Part shown: positions 44,317 through 52,729 of the stretch, in pieces
Layout: each line of letters begins with the position of its first letter
How positions within the stretch are numbered: position 1 is the first letter of the stretch
NCBI GenBank assembly: GCA_903936705.1
Contig: CAIZWN010000076.1
Location: forward strand, 1-64,000
DNA from: an uncultured Myxococcales bacterium
Lineage (GTDB): Bacteria; Myxococcota_A; UBA9042; DTJE01
DNA: 64,000 bases
Direction of reading: 5' to 3'
Translations under genes and position numbers: made by a program
The notes under the pieces: generated by a model
The model's database searches: none
The model's input: only the letters and a program-made list of their open reading frames with translations
Told to the model about the DNA's origin: nothing

Positions 44317-45840
44317 TTGCCTGGCCGCCACGAGCGAATCGCAATCCTGGTCTTGTCTGCGTTGATCTTCCTGTTCAGTGGCTTACGTTTCGATGGCCCC
44401 AGCCGTGGCTACTGGGACACATACATATCGGTCCCGGCCATGTTCATGACCGGCCAGCCGGTAGACCTCCACCGAATTGACGGTACGCCGCGCTTCACGT
44501 ACCTACTTCAGGGGCGCGTCCCCGACGACACCTATGACCCGGCCCCAGGCTCCTACGGCATCGCCTCCGAGGACCAGCGCATCGGAACCGCGATCCTGCT
44601 GGCTGCCCCGTTCGCGCTCTTCAATCTGGCCGCCTTTCGCTGGGGCTTCGCCGCCGCCTGGACTGTCGTCTTCCTGTTCGGCTGCCTGTCCTTCAGACGC
44701 CTGGTCTTGCCGTCGCCGCGTGCTGGACCACTGGCCATCGCCGCGGCCCTTGTGCTGGTCCTGAATCCGTTTTCGCTCTATATCGAGCGCTTGAATGGGA
44801 ACCTTTTCGGACTGGCAGGCATGGCCTTTCTTTGGTGGCTGACCACCGACGAGCATCCACGCTGGGGCCTGGCTGGGCTGGTCTACGGCATCCTGGGCGG
44901 GATCCGGAATGAGGCCATCGTCATTGCTCCACTGTTCCTTGTCCTGATGTGGGCAGCCACTCGCCGAGGCGCCCCCTTCGCGAAGGCATTTGTTGCCTTC
45001 GTGGCGGCGGCTTTCGCCGGCATACTTCCGGTGCTTTTCTGGAACGATTTTGCATACGGAACTGCCCTTATTCACCCGTCGCAGGTCGAGCGGCTTCAGG
45101 GGTTCAGACCCACGTTTTTGCACCATTTCATGGGATCGGAATTCGCGTTCAATGGCTTGCTGAACTGGCCCTTCCACGATGATCTGGTTCGCACGCCGCA
45201 CTTCGCGTACCCGACCTTCCTGCTGTGGCCGCTAGTCACGGCCAAGGCCCTGGGGGTCGTGCTGCTGTCGGCGGCGGTGCTGGGGGCCGGTGTGCTTGTG
45301 CGGCGACGGCCTCTTCACGCCGCGCTGTTGCTGTTCTGGTACGGAATCGTTTACGCGCTGTTCATGTTCCAGGAGAACTGGGAGGAGCTGAAGCAGACTT
45401 TCATGGCGCTGCACCTGTTCCCGCTGGGGGCCTTCCTCGTGGCAGGGATGGGCTGGATCGCCGAGCGTTCTGCGGGGTGGAGCCGTTGGGGTGCCGTTGG
45501 AGCCCTGTCGCTGGCGCTTGCCGTCGGTGTGTGGTCGGCTCGCCTGCTGGACGTGCCGGCAGACGAGCGGTGGTATGTGCGCTTTCCGCACGCAGCCGCG
45601 AACGAATCGGGCCTGGCCGAGCTTCCCGAGGCGCTCCGTAAGGACTGGCAATATTTCTACACCAGGGAAACTACGGTCGAGGTTCAGCGGGAGCGCATGC
45701 ACCTGGCGACGCCGTCGGTGCTACCCGCGTCGTACCGTCCGATCCATTGGCCTGACGCAGAGGATCTGCGTAGCATCGCCGGAGAACCCTTCCGGAAGGA
45801 CCTTAGGACGCTGGCCATCTGGAGCTACATATATGAGTGA
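44317..45840 (+). CDS. GT-C-type membrane glycosyltransferase
   Basis: 507 residues with about ten transmembrane helices. After the first helix comes a short periplasmic loop with RGYWDTYIS, where GT-C enzymes carry a catalytic Asp. A later FNGLLNWPFHDDLVRTPHF segment is shared with the 50299-52506 protein. GT-C enzymes transfer sugars from polyprenyl-phosphate donors on the periplasmic side. TTG 44317 is chosen (GGAGG 5 nt upstream); GTG 44299 is in frame. Its end overlaps the MBL gene by 8 bp. Donor and acceptor unknown. Confidence 0.78.
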   Translation: MPGRHERIAILVLSALIFLFSGLRFDGPSRGYWDTYISVPAMFMTGQPVDLHRIDGTPRFTYLLQGRVPDDTYDPAPGSYGIASEDQRIGTAILLAAPFALFNLAAFRWGFAAAWTVVFLFGCLSFRRLVLPSPRAGPLAIAAALVLVLNPFSLYIERLNGNLFGLAGMAFLWWLTTDEHPRWGLAGLVYGILGGIRNEAIVIAPLFLVLMWAATRRGAPFAKAFVAFVAAAFAGILPVLFWNDFAYGTALIHPSQVERLQGFRPTFLHHFMGSEFAFNGLLNWPFHDDLVRTPHFAYPTFLLWPLVTAKALGVVLLSAAVLGAGVLVRRRPLHAALLLFWYGIVYALFMFQENWEELKQTFMALHLFPLGAFLVAGMGWIAERSAGWSRWGAVGALSLALAVGVWSARLLDVPADERWYVRFPHAAANESGLAELPEALRKDWQYFYTRETTVEVQRERMHLATPSVLPASYRPIHWPDAEDLRSIAGEPFRKDLRTLAIWSYIYE

Positions 45841-46594
45841 GCCCGGGGTCGCGCGGCTTTGCGTGACGATGATCCGGTGCGCGACGCTGTTGCTGGAGGC
45901 GCCTGGCCTGCGCCTGTTGACCGATCCGTGGTTTTCGATGCATCTTCGTGGGCTGCCCTGTTTCCGTCGGCCGTCATGCTCACCGCAAGCCCTTCCAGTG
46001 GTTGACGCACTGCTGGTCAGCCATCTGCATCCGGACCATTGGGATGCCCGGGCGGTCTCCCGTATGTGTCCTGTGCCGCCAGTCGCCTTCCTGCCCCCTG
46101 GGTCGCTGGCCAGGTTGAAAGGTCCGCTGCCTGGCTGGCGCGAGCTGGCGCCATGGACCTCCGCGATGCTGGGTTCGGCCGAGGTCTTTTCCGTGCCTGG
46201 CCCCCATACCGGCCCAGCACCCGAGGAAGTGAACTTCCTGCTGAGCCTTCCAGGCTGGGGTACCGTGTTTTTCGGCGGAGACGCAAGGCTGGACGAACAG
46301 GTGCTGGCCGAGGTGCGACGGCGTCACGGTGCCGTGCGCCTGGCTCTGTTGCCGGTCGGCGGGACCCGCATTCTGGGCAGGCGGACCGTGATGTCGCCGG
46401 AGGACGCTCTGCGGGCGGCCGATCTGCTCGGCGCCTCGCGCATCGTTCCGATCCACGAGGGCGGGATTTGGATGAGCGTGCCTCCACTCAGCCTCCATCC
46501 GGGCCGGGCCGCGGACCTGAGTCGCCTGGTGCACGCGCGGGGCGAGTCCAACCGCCTGCTGGTCCTTCGCGAAGGGGAGTCAGCCGACGTCTGA
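45833..46594 (+). CDS. Metallo-beta-lactamase-fold hydrolase
   Basis: A 253-residue protein with the metal-binding SHLHPDHWD motif at ~63-71 (HxHxDH), GGDARLD near 145 and a later conserved His in VPIHEGG near 207. This layout fits UlaG-like or other MBL hydrolases that cleave lactones, phosphodiesters or similar bonds. ATG 45833 lies inside the end of the GT-C gene, so translation is coupled. It may remove a protecting or activating group in the pathway. Confidence 0.82.
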   Translation: MSEPGVARLCVTMIRCATLLLEAPGLRLLTDPWFSMHLRGLPCFRRPSCSPQALPVVDALLVSHLHPDHWDARAVSRMCPVPPVAFLPPGSLARLKGPLPGWRELAPWTSAMLGSAEVFSVPGPHTGPAPEEVNFLLSLPGWGTVFFGGDARLDEQVLAEVRRRHGAVRLALLPVGGTRILGRRTVMSPEDALRAADLLGASRIVPIHEGGIWMSVPPLSLHPGRAADLSRLVHARGESNRLLVLREGESADV

Positions 46595-46645
46595 CCCCTG
46601 GTCCAGTGTCCTTGACGGTTTGGTGCCAGGGCGCCGAGACCTTCG

Positions 46646-48328
46646 TCAGGCCCCTGGCGGGACTACGAGGAATGGCCCAAGGGCGAGTGCGTCCAACCTT
46701 CCCTGGAGGAACGACCGCACGGCATCCGCGGGGGTTGCCACGATCGGTTCCTGATGCATGTTGAAGGACGTGTTGATGATGCTGGGGATGCCAGTCTTCT
46801 CCAGCACTATGCGCAGGATACGGTGGTAACCCGGGTCGTCCTCCTCGCGGACCAGCTGCGGGCGCGCCGTGCCGTCCAGGTGCACAACCGCTGGTGACAT
46901 CCTTCGCATGGTTTCCGTGCAGCGGAACGTGATCGTCATGAAGCGGGCCGTGTGTTCGGCCCCCTTGCCAAAATCCTCGTAGCACCGGGCGGCGTGGTCG
47001 ATCAGCGTGGCTGGGGCAAAGGGCATGAACTCGCTGCGCCGAAGTCGATCATTCAACCAGGTGTTGACCGATGGGTCCTTCGCATGGTGCAGGATCGATC
47101 TGTGGCCCAGTGCTCTTGGCCCGTATTCCATGCGTCCCGTGAACCGCGCGACGGTCCGGCCCTGGACTACCAAATCGGCTATCCGGGCATCTATGTCCCT
47201 GCAGCGTTCGGCCGTCAGTCGCGCCTCTTCCAGCGCCAGGCCCATCTCCTCTTCGGAGTAGAGCGGTCCCAGAAATGCGTGGGGGATCGGGTGTGGCATG
47301 GCGCCGACAGTCTCCGCCACGTGGGCCAGGGCGGCGCCGACAGCGATGCCCTGGTCTGACATGGCGGGGTGGATGAAGATACCATCCACCTCCGGCAGGT
47401 TCCACAGGCGTTGGTTCACCAGCACATTGGCGAAGACGCCGCCTGCCAGCACTATGTTCCGGTCGCCGGTCTCGCGAAGACCGCGCCGAACGAAGGCGAC
47501 CAGCACGTCCTCCAGGCGCTTCTGGGCCGCGGCGGCCACGTCCTCCTTACGGAAGCGGGCCAGTTCCGCGTATAGGCCACGTCGCCGGGAGCGGGTCCAA
47601 ACGGGCGATACGGTAAAGGAGGTGCCGTCAGGGGCGAGGTCTATGAGCTTCCGCATGATCGAGTAGGCCGGGCGTGGGTCGCCATGGGCCGCAAGTCCAG
47701 TCACCTTGCCGGCCAGCAGGACGTGGAAGCCCAGGAATTGCGAGATCTCACCGTAGAACTGACCTGGAGACCGTACTGCGTCTGAGCCCCAGAGTACCTC
47801 GCAGTGCCCGCCCCGGCAGCGGAAGATCCGCGCCGACCAGCCGTCCCCCAGGTTGTCCACCGATACCGCCAGGGCCTCTGGAAAGCCCGACGTCAGGTAG
47901 GCCGTGTAGGCGTGGGCTGTATGATGGTCGATCAGCGAGACCGGCCGACCGAAGCGTCGCTTCAGCAGTGCGGCCGACAGCGACTCTGCTGCACGCGCAG
48001 CGACGCCGCCCTGCGCCATGCCTGCCTGGAAGAACAGCCAGGCCTTGTGCAGTGGCCCGAAGAGGTCGTGTTCGCCCTCCAGGACTCCAGAGCCCAACAG
48101 GCGCGGGAGGAAGTGGGTCCTGTTACCAGCCACCACAGAGTCCACGGCGTCGATGTCCACTCCGGCGAGCGCCAGGACGGCTTCCACCGATCTGGTCGGG
48201 AAGCCCCCCTGGAAGCGCGTGCGTGTCAGGCGCTCCTCGGCAACGGCAGCAACGATCTCTGTTCCGCGCAGGAGGGCTGCGTTGGCGTTGCTGTCCTCGT
48301 GGATGGCCAGGATAAGGGGGGCAGCCAT
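46646..48328 (-). CDS. O-carbamoyltransferase (NodU/TobZ family), second copy
   Basis: A 560-residue enzyme with the metal-binding DHHTAHAYTAYL near 134-145, an N-terminal LAIHEDSNAN and EERLTRTRF, and a C-terminal half with YGPRALGHRSIL, FMPFAPATL, HLDGTARPQ and INTSFNMHQEPIV. ATG 48328 has GGGAG 5 nt upstream. It converges on the MBL gene (51-bp gap) and diverges from the B12 radical SAM gene at 48463. Clear but distant similarity to 41475-43217 suggests a different acceptor hydroxyl. Confidence 0.88.
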   Translation of the reverse strand: MAAPLILAIHEDSNANAALLRGTEIVAAVAEERLTRTRFQGGFPTRSVEAVLALAGVDIDAVDSVVAGNRTHFLPRLLGSGVLEGEHDLFGPLHKAWLFFQAGMAQGGVAARAAESLSAALLKRRFGRPVSLIDHHTAHAYTAYLTSGFPEALAVSVDNLGDGWSARIFRCRGGHCEVLWGSDAVRSPGQFYGEISQFLGFHVLLAGKVTGLAAHGDPRPAYSIMRKLIDLAPDGTSFTVSPVWTRSRRRGLYAELARFRKEDVAAAAQKRLEDVLVAFVRRGLRETGDRNIVLAGGVFANVLVNQRLWNLPEVDGIFIHPAMSDQGIAVGAALAHVAETVGAMPHPIPHAFLGPLYSEEEMGLALEEARLTAERCRDIDARIADLVVQGRTVARFTGRMEYGPRALGHRSILHHAKDPSVNTWLNDRLRRSEFMPFAPATLIDHAARCYEDFGKGAEHTARFMTITFRCTETMRRMSPAVVHLDGTARPQLVREEDDPGYHRILRIVLEKTGIPSIINTSFNMHQEPIVATPADAVRSFLQGRLDALALGPFLVVPPGA

Positions 48329-48412
48329 GAACTCTCCCGAGCGGTCTCGGCGAAGGATAGCGTTCCAGGCTTCGCGGGTCACGTACCAAGATGCATTCTG
48401 GTGTCCCTGGCC

Positions 48413-48441
48413 TTGACCCGCCTTGGAACGTTCGGCATTCT
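48413..48441 (+). promoter_or_regulatory. Putative promoter of the 48463 gene
   Basis: TTGACC (48413-48418), 17-nt spacer, cattct (48436-48441), 21 nt before the GTG start, in the divergent spacer between the carbamoyltransferase and radical SAM genes. Confidence 0.4.
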
Positions 48442-48462
48442 TGGGCAAACCCGGAGGGGTCG

Positions 48463-49905
48463 GTGCGCATTGTTCTCGTCAATCCGCCGTTCCAGGCGCG
48501 CGTTCGTCGTATTGCCCAGACCACGCTGGGGCCGCCCCTGGGTTTGGCCTACCTTGCCTCCAGTCTGCGGGCGGCAGGGCACGATGTTCGCATCATCGAC
48601 GCCAACGCGCTGGGTCTTGCTCCCGATGCATCGGCCCGCACGGCACTGGAACAGCAGCCTGACCTGGTGGGCGTTACCGCGACGACGGCCACGATCCATG
48701 TTGCCTCTGCCGTAGCGACGGCCGTCAAGCGGTTGCGCCCGGACGTGACCACGGTGGTGGGCGGTCCCCATGCCACCGCGCTGCCTTCCAGGACGCTGGC
48801 CGAGTTTCCGGCCTTCGATCTGGTTGCACGGGGCGAGGCCGAGCGTTCATTCCCTGCACTGGCGGATCGACTTGCTGTCCGTGATGCGGTGGCCGCTCGG
48901 GAGCTGCCCGGATTTGCGTGGAGGAACCTCGATGGTTCCGTTCACGACACCGGTCTGCCAGACCCCATCGATGATCTCGATGCGCTGCCGGTGCCTGCCC
49001 GTGATCTTTTGCCAATGGATCGATACCGGGGCGTGGACTCCTCACGTTTCTCTACCATCCTTGCGATGCGGGGCTGCCCTTGCGCCTGCGTCTATTGCGC
49101 GGTCCCCGAGATGTTCGGTCGTCGCATGCGCTACCGTTCTCCCGCCGGGGTCGCCGACGAGATGGAGGACATCCATCGGCGATTCGGGGTGGATTTCCTT
49201 TCCTTCGTAGACGATACATTCACGACCCGTCCCGAGTGGGTGCTGGCGCTTTGCGACGAACTTGTGCGCCGTGGCCTTCCGGGGCGCCTGCGCTGGGTCT
49301 GCCTCACGCGGGCCGACATGGTGGATGTCCTTCTGCTGCGCCGGATGAAGCAGGCAGGGTGCGTGCGCGTCGAGATGGGCATCGAGTCCGGAAGCGCCGT
49401 CGGTCGCGGCTACCTGCGCAAGGGCCTGTCCGAGGACGACGTCCTGAGGGGCTACGCAGCTGCCAGAGAGGCTGGCTTGTCCACGATGGGCTTCGTGATA
49501 CTGAACATCCCCGGAGAGACGGCCGCTGACGTCGAGCGGACGCTGGATCTGGCGATCCGTGCCGATCCCGACTACCTCCAGGTCTCCTTCCTGACTCCCT
49601 ACCCGGGTACTGCCCTGCGCGAGGATGCCCTTCGCAACGACTGGATCTCGACCGACGACTGGTCCAGGTACAGTTTTCTGAATGACGTGATCCTTCTGAA
49701 CCCTTCACTGACGGCCGAGGAGGCCCGCGCGCTGCATGCCAGGGTGACCCGCGCCTTCTGGATCCGGCCACGGACAGCGTTCAACCTGGCCAGACTGGTT
49801 CTTAATGGCACTACCCGCCCTGGCCCTCTGCTGCGCACTATTGCCTTGGGACTGGGGGCGATGGCTTTGGGCCTGCGCGACCGGGGAGGGAAAGGACATG
49901 CCTGA
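48463..49905 (+). CDS. B12-binding radical SAM protein
   Basis: A 480-residue protein from GTG 48463 (GGAGG 5 nt upstream; N-terminus VRIVLVNPPFQ). The cobalamin-type domain has LGLAYLASSLRAAGHDV and VVGGPHATALPSR. The radical SAM motif CPCACVYC near residue 205 carries an extra Cys. VILNIPGETAAD is the GxPGET strand, and RAFWIRPRTAF the C-terminal motif. Overlaps the small membrane protein by 8 bp. Substrate unknown. Confidence 0.9.
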   Translation: MRIVLVNPPFQARVRRIAQTTLGPPLGLAYLASSLRAAGHDVRIIDANALGLAPDASARTALEQQPDLVGVTATTATIHVASAVATAVKRLRPDVTTVVGGPHATALPSRTLAEFPAFDLVARGEAERSFPALADRLAVRDAVAARELPGFAWRNLDGSVHDTGLPDPIDDLDALPVPARDLLPMDRYRGVDSSRFSTILAMRGCPCACVYCAVPEMFGRRMRYRSPAGVADEMEDIHRRFGVDFLSFVDDTFTTRPEWVLALCDELVRRGLPGRLRWVCLTRADMVDVLLLRRMKQAGCVRVEMGIESGSAVGRGYLRKGLSEDDVLRGYAAAREAGLSTMGFVILNIPGETAADVERTLDLAIRADPDYLQVSFLTPYPGTALREDALRNDWISTDDWSRYSFLNDVILLNPSLTAEEARALHARVTRAFWIRPRTAFNLARLVLNGTTRPGPLLRTIALGLGAMALGLRDRGGKGHA

Positions 49906-50179
49906 AGTGACCGTCCTGCCCTTGCAGGCGTTGGCATTCCTGATCGCCTTTTTACTTCCCGGGGCTGCCTGGACGTGGCATCACGACCCCAATCGTCCCA
50001 TTGAGGTTCGCCTCGCCGTTGGCGCGGTGGTTGGCTTCCTGGTGGTCCCGATGGTCTCATTCTGCGCGGCCTGGGTCCTGGGTACCAGCGTCCGGCCTGC
50101 CCTGGTTCTCGCTGTTGCAGTCGCCTTGGCAGGTCCTGCCGTTGCGCTGGCCTTGCTGCGTCGCCGCGGGAGTCGGTGA
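49898..50179 (+). CDS. Small membrane protein, three predicted helices
   Basis: 93 residues with hydrophobic segments at ~8-22, 38-58 and 65-85 and an Arg-rich end. ATG 49898 overlaps the end of the B12 radical SAM gene, with GGAGGG upstream. No family recognised. It could be a membrane anchor for the pathway enzymes. Confidence 0.55.
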   Translation: MPEVTVLPLQALAFLIAFLLPGAAWTWHHDPNRPIEVRLAVGAVVGFLVVPMVSFCAAWVLGTSVRPALVLAVAVALAGPAVALALLRRRGSR

Positions 50180-50298
50180 ACCGGGTTATTGCAAGGCGGG
50201 GCCACCTTCGCGAGCGTTCCAGCGGATTGGACCAGGCGATGGTTGTCCGGCGGGCAAGGACTATCGAGCCAGTCGCCGGAGAAGTCCGGGTCAGGTAC

Positions 50299-52506
50299 TC
50301 AGTTGCCCCAGTCATCGACCGGGTTGCCGACCCAGATGCCAGTCGAGTCGATGCGAAGCTGGCAGTAAGTGATGCGGTTGTTCGCCAGGAGACCTAGCAG
50401 CATGCCCCCTGAACGGAGCCTCAGGCGCACCACCTGTCGATCGAGAAGAACTTTTGTCAGCGGGAGTGGCAACATGGACTCCTCGCCGGCGGCCACGATG
50501 TTGCCATAGGGCACGGAAATGTTCGATTCCTTCTCGGATTGGAGATCCTCCCCCTCCCTGCACTGCCCGACCACAACAATCGAGGTCGACGCGCCGGCGT
50601 GCAACAACAGATGGACTGGGCCGGGAGACCACGGCACCTGGAGTGCGGGCACGCGGACCACCGACGTCTCCGTGGTGAGGTCGATGTCTGCAGGTTCCGA
50701 CGTGAGGCGAACGGTGCCCTCGGTGCAGATCGGAACCTTAGTAAAATCGATTTCGACGGTAACTGGCGGGCCCGGCAGGGGAATGTCTGGTGCTGCCCAT
50801 CCTCCCGGGAAGGCGCGCTGTCCCAGCGGCGGAGGGAACCTCTGGCCCGCCTCGTTCGCTACTTCGGGCATCCATACGTGGGGGTCAAGCCATCGCAGCG
50901 GTTCGATCTTCGTCATGTCCGGGAGCAGCCCGATGTCCGTGAGATTCTTCGCTTGCAGATCGACCAGTTGAGGGCTCTCGGATGGGGCTTCGGCTTCCGA
51001 AAGAAAGTACCTCTGGTCGGCCGGGACCCGCCATTCGGCAAGCAAGGGCGAACCTGCCACGATCGCGATCGCCGGCAGCAGCACCAGCGCGATTCCTGCA
51101 AGGGGGCGGGCAACGACGAACCGCGCGCCCGAGATTCCCCATGCGATAGCAGCGAGGAACATGATGGACATGATCCCCATCTTGTTCTGGAAATCCCATC
51201 CTTCCAGGACTGCCAGGACCAGCATGACAGGCAGGCCCCACACTGCCCACAGGATTGCTTCCCGTCTTGCCTGCCACCAGATGGAAACGAACCCGATCGC
51301 CGTCAGGACAAACAGGATGGCGCCAAGTCGATCGGCCAGGAACAGGGGCCACGCCAGGAACATCGGGAACGGGTTGTGTGGGGTTCGTGTGACGAAGTCG
51401 TACAGGGGCCAGTTCATCAGCGAGTGCATCTGGAACTGGAGACCAAGCAGGCTGTGGGTCGCCGACGCAAACTTGAGGTTATGCTCGAACTTCAACAGCG
51501 TTCCGAACAGGTACCAGTGGTGCAGGTTCTCGGCCACCGTCGCCAACAGGAAGGCGACCGCGAACGTTCCGATTGCCTTTCGGGCGCCTGGCCGCAATGA
51601 GGCCGCCAGCAGGGGGGCAAGCATCGTTGGCAGCAGTGCGTGCCGCATCGTCACGACAAGACCCGCCATGAATCCTGGAACCAGCCAGGTACGGGGAGCC
51701 CTCGCCAGGAATGGCACCAGAGTGCCGCCGAACCCCAGCGACAGGATGTTTTCGTCCAGCTTCGGAATCGCGAGGACGTAAGGGTTGAAACCAGCCAGCA
51801 CCAGGCCGAACCAGCCCCACGCTGGTCGCCGGCCGAGGGCGAAGCCCACCCACCACGAGGCGATGGCGAACATGAACCCGCAGACTAATCGGAGGACGCG
51901 GGGGCCGAGGCCGTCGTACCCCAGCACCGAGGCTGCGACCAGCCCAACGTTGCCCAGCCGTGCATGCTGGAAGCTCGTCTCGATCAAGTCCATGCGGTTG
52001 CCCAGTTGGTCGGCGAACTCCGTCGTAAACCAGGCGGGAACCGCGTCCCACCTACCGATAGCTGGCACCGTCGCCTGGTAGAGGCAGGAACCGGCTTCGA
52101 GCATGCTTGCGTCATAGCGGAAGAACCAGAATAGGCCGACAGCCAGCGCTCCAAGCAGGACTTTCGGGTCAGCCGTCGGGATCCATCCGGCCAGCGAGGT
52201 ACCGTTAGAGTCGTGGCAAACGGCGCGAAGCACTAGAGCGGCACTAGCGTTCAGAACAGCCCCGACCATGACCATCCAGCCCTGCATCTCCCAGTGGCCC
52301 ACGAGGCACACGATGAACACCATCCAGGGAATCGCCCCGAACCCCCAGCCGACGGCAACGAGGATCTTGGCCAGCCCGTCAGCCGTGCGTCCGTGAGGCT
52401 CGTCCGGGCTGGCGAACGGCTCGAGCCGGTTGGCCACCAAAATACCGGCCGTAACCAGCATGGCTGTCCACGCTGTTGCTTGTAGGACGAAGAGAAGCGA
52501 GTTCAT
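50299..52506 (-). CDS. Large GT-C-like membrane glycosyltransferase
   Basis: 735 residues: about twelve transmembrane helices in the first ~500, then a soluble ~230-residue C-terminal part with beta-rich sequence. RLEPFASPDEPHG after helix 1 offers acidic residues at the position expected for GT-C catalysis. MNWPLYDFVTRTPHNPFPMF is shared with the 44317 protein. ATG 52506 has GAGG 8 nt upstream. An upstream 23-bp element is also found upstream of the 63918 gene. Acceptor unknown. Confidence 0.72.
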   Translation of the reverse strand: MNSLLFVLQATAWTAMLVTAGILVANRLEPFASPDEPHGRTADGLAKILVAVGWGFGAIPWMVFIVCLVGHWEMQGWMVMVGAVLNASAALVLRAVCHDSNGTSLAGWIPTADPKVLLGALAVGLFWFFRYDASMLEAGSCLYQATVPAIGRWDAVPAWFTTEFADQLGNRMDLIETSFQHARLGNVGLVAASVLGYDGLGPRVLRLVCGFMFAIASWWVGFALGRRPAWGWFGLVLAGFNPYVLAIPKLDENILSLGFGGTLVPFLARAPRTWLVPGFMAGLVVTMRHALLPTMLAPLLAASLRPGARKAIGTFAVAFLLATVAENLHHWYLFGTLLKFEHNLKFASATHSLLGLQFQMHSLMNWPLYDFVTRTPHNPFPMFLAWPLFLADRLGAILFVLTAIGFVSIWWQARREAILWAVWGLPVMLVLAVLEGWDFQNKMGIMSIMFLAAIAWGISGARFVVARPLAGIALVLLPAIAIVAGSPLLAEWRVPADQRYFLSEAEAPSESPQLVDLQAKNLTDIGLLPDMTKIEPLRWLDPHVWMPEVANEAGQRFPPPLGQRAFPGGWAAPDIPLPGPPVTVEIDFTKVPICTEGTVRLTSEPADIDLTTETSVVRVPALQVPWSPGPVHLLLHAGASTSIVVVGQCREGEDLQSEKESNISVPYGNIVAAGEESMLPLPLTKVLLDRQVVRLRLRSGGMLLGLLANNRITYCQLRIDSTGIWVGNPVDDWGN

Positions 52507-52598
52507 GATGCTTGCCTCGTGGGCCTTTCGGCTGACCTTCTTGTGCAAAGTCACCGATAGGTCAGTCGGGAACCACCAGTGTTCGTACCGGCAGGATG

Positions 52599-52621
52599 TC
52601 TTCGGGGGGTACTATTGTCAA
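52599..52621 (-). promoter_or_regulatory. Shared upstream element, copy 1
   Basis: On the minus strand it begins TTGACAATAG and ends CCCCGAAGA. 19 of 23 positions match 63956-63978. It lies 92 bp before the ATG at 52506. TTGACA is a consensus -35; no convincing -10 follows at 17 nt. Confidence 0.5.
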
Positions 52622-52679
52622 GGTTGCGTCCTGCAGATCAGTTCTTCACAAAGGAGTTAGTGACGTCCGACCGGCGCTT

Positions 52680-52715
52680 GTGTCGCGGTGTGATCAGTTT
52701 GTTGTCGAGGCTCTG
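52680..52715. repeat. 36-bp dispersed repeat, copy 2
   Basis: Matches 28702-28737 at 32 of 36 positions. It lies between the GT-C gene and the end of the TonB receptor gene, outside coding sequence. Confidence 0.8.
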
Positions 52716-52729
52716 ATGCAGTGACGTCG

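Noticed and set aside
50539-51600. 353-residue plus-strand ORF
   Set aside because: Antisense to the GT-C gene at 50299-52506; dominated by Arg, Gln, Asp and His, as expected for reversed membrane-protein codons.
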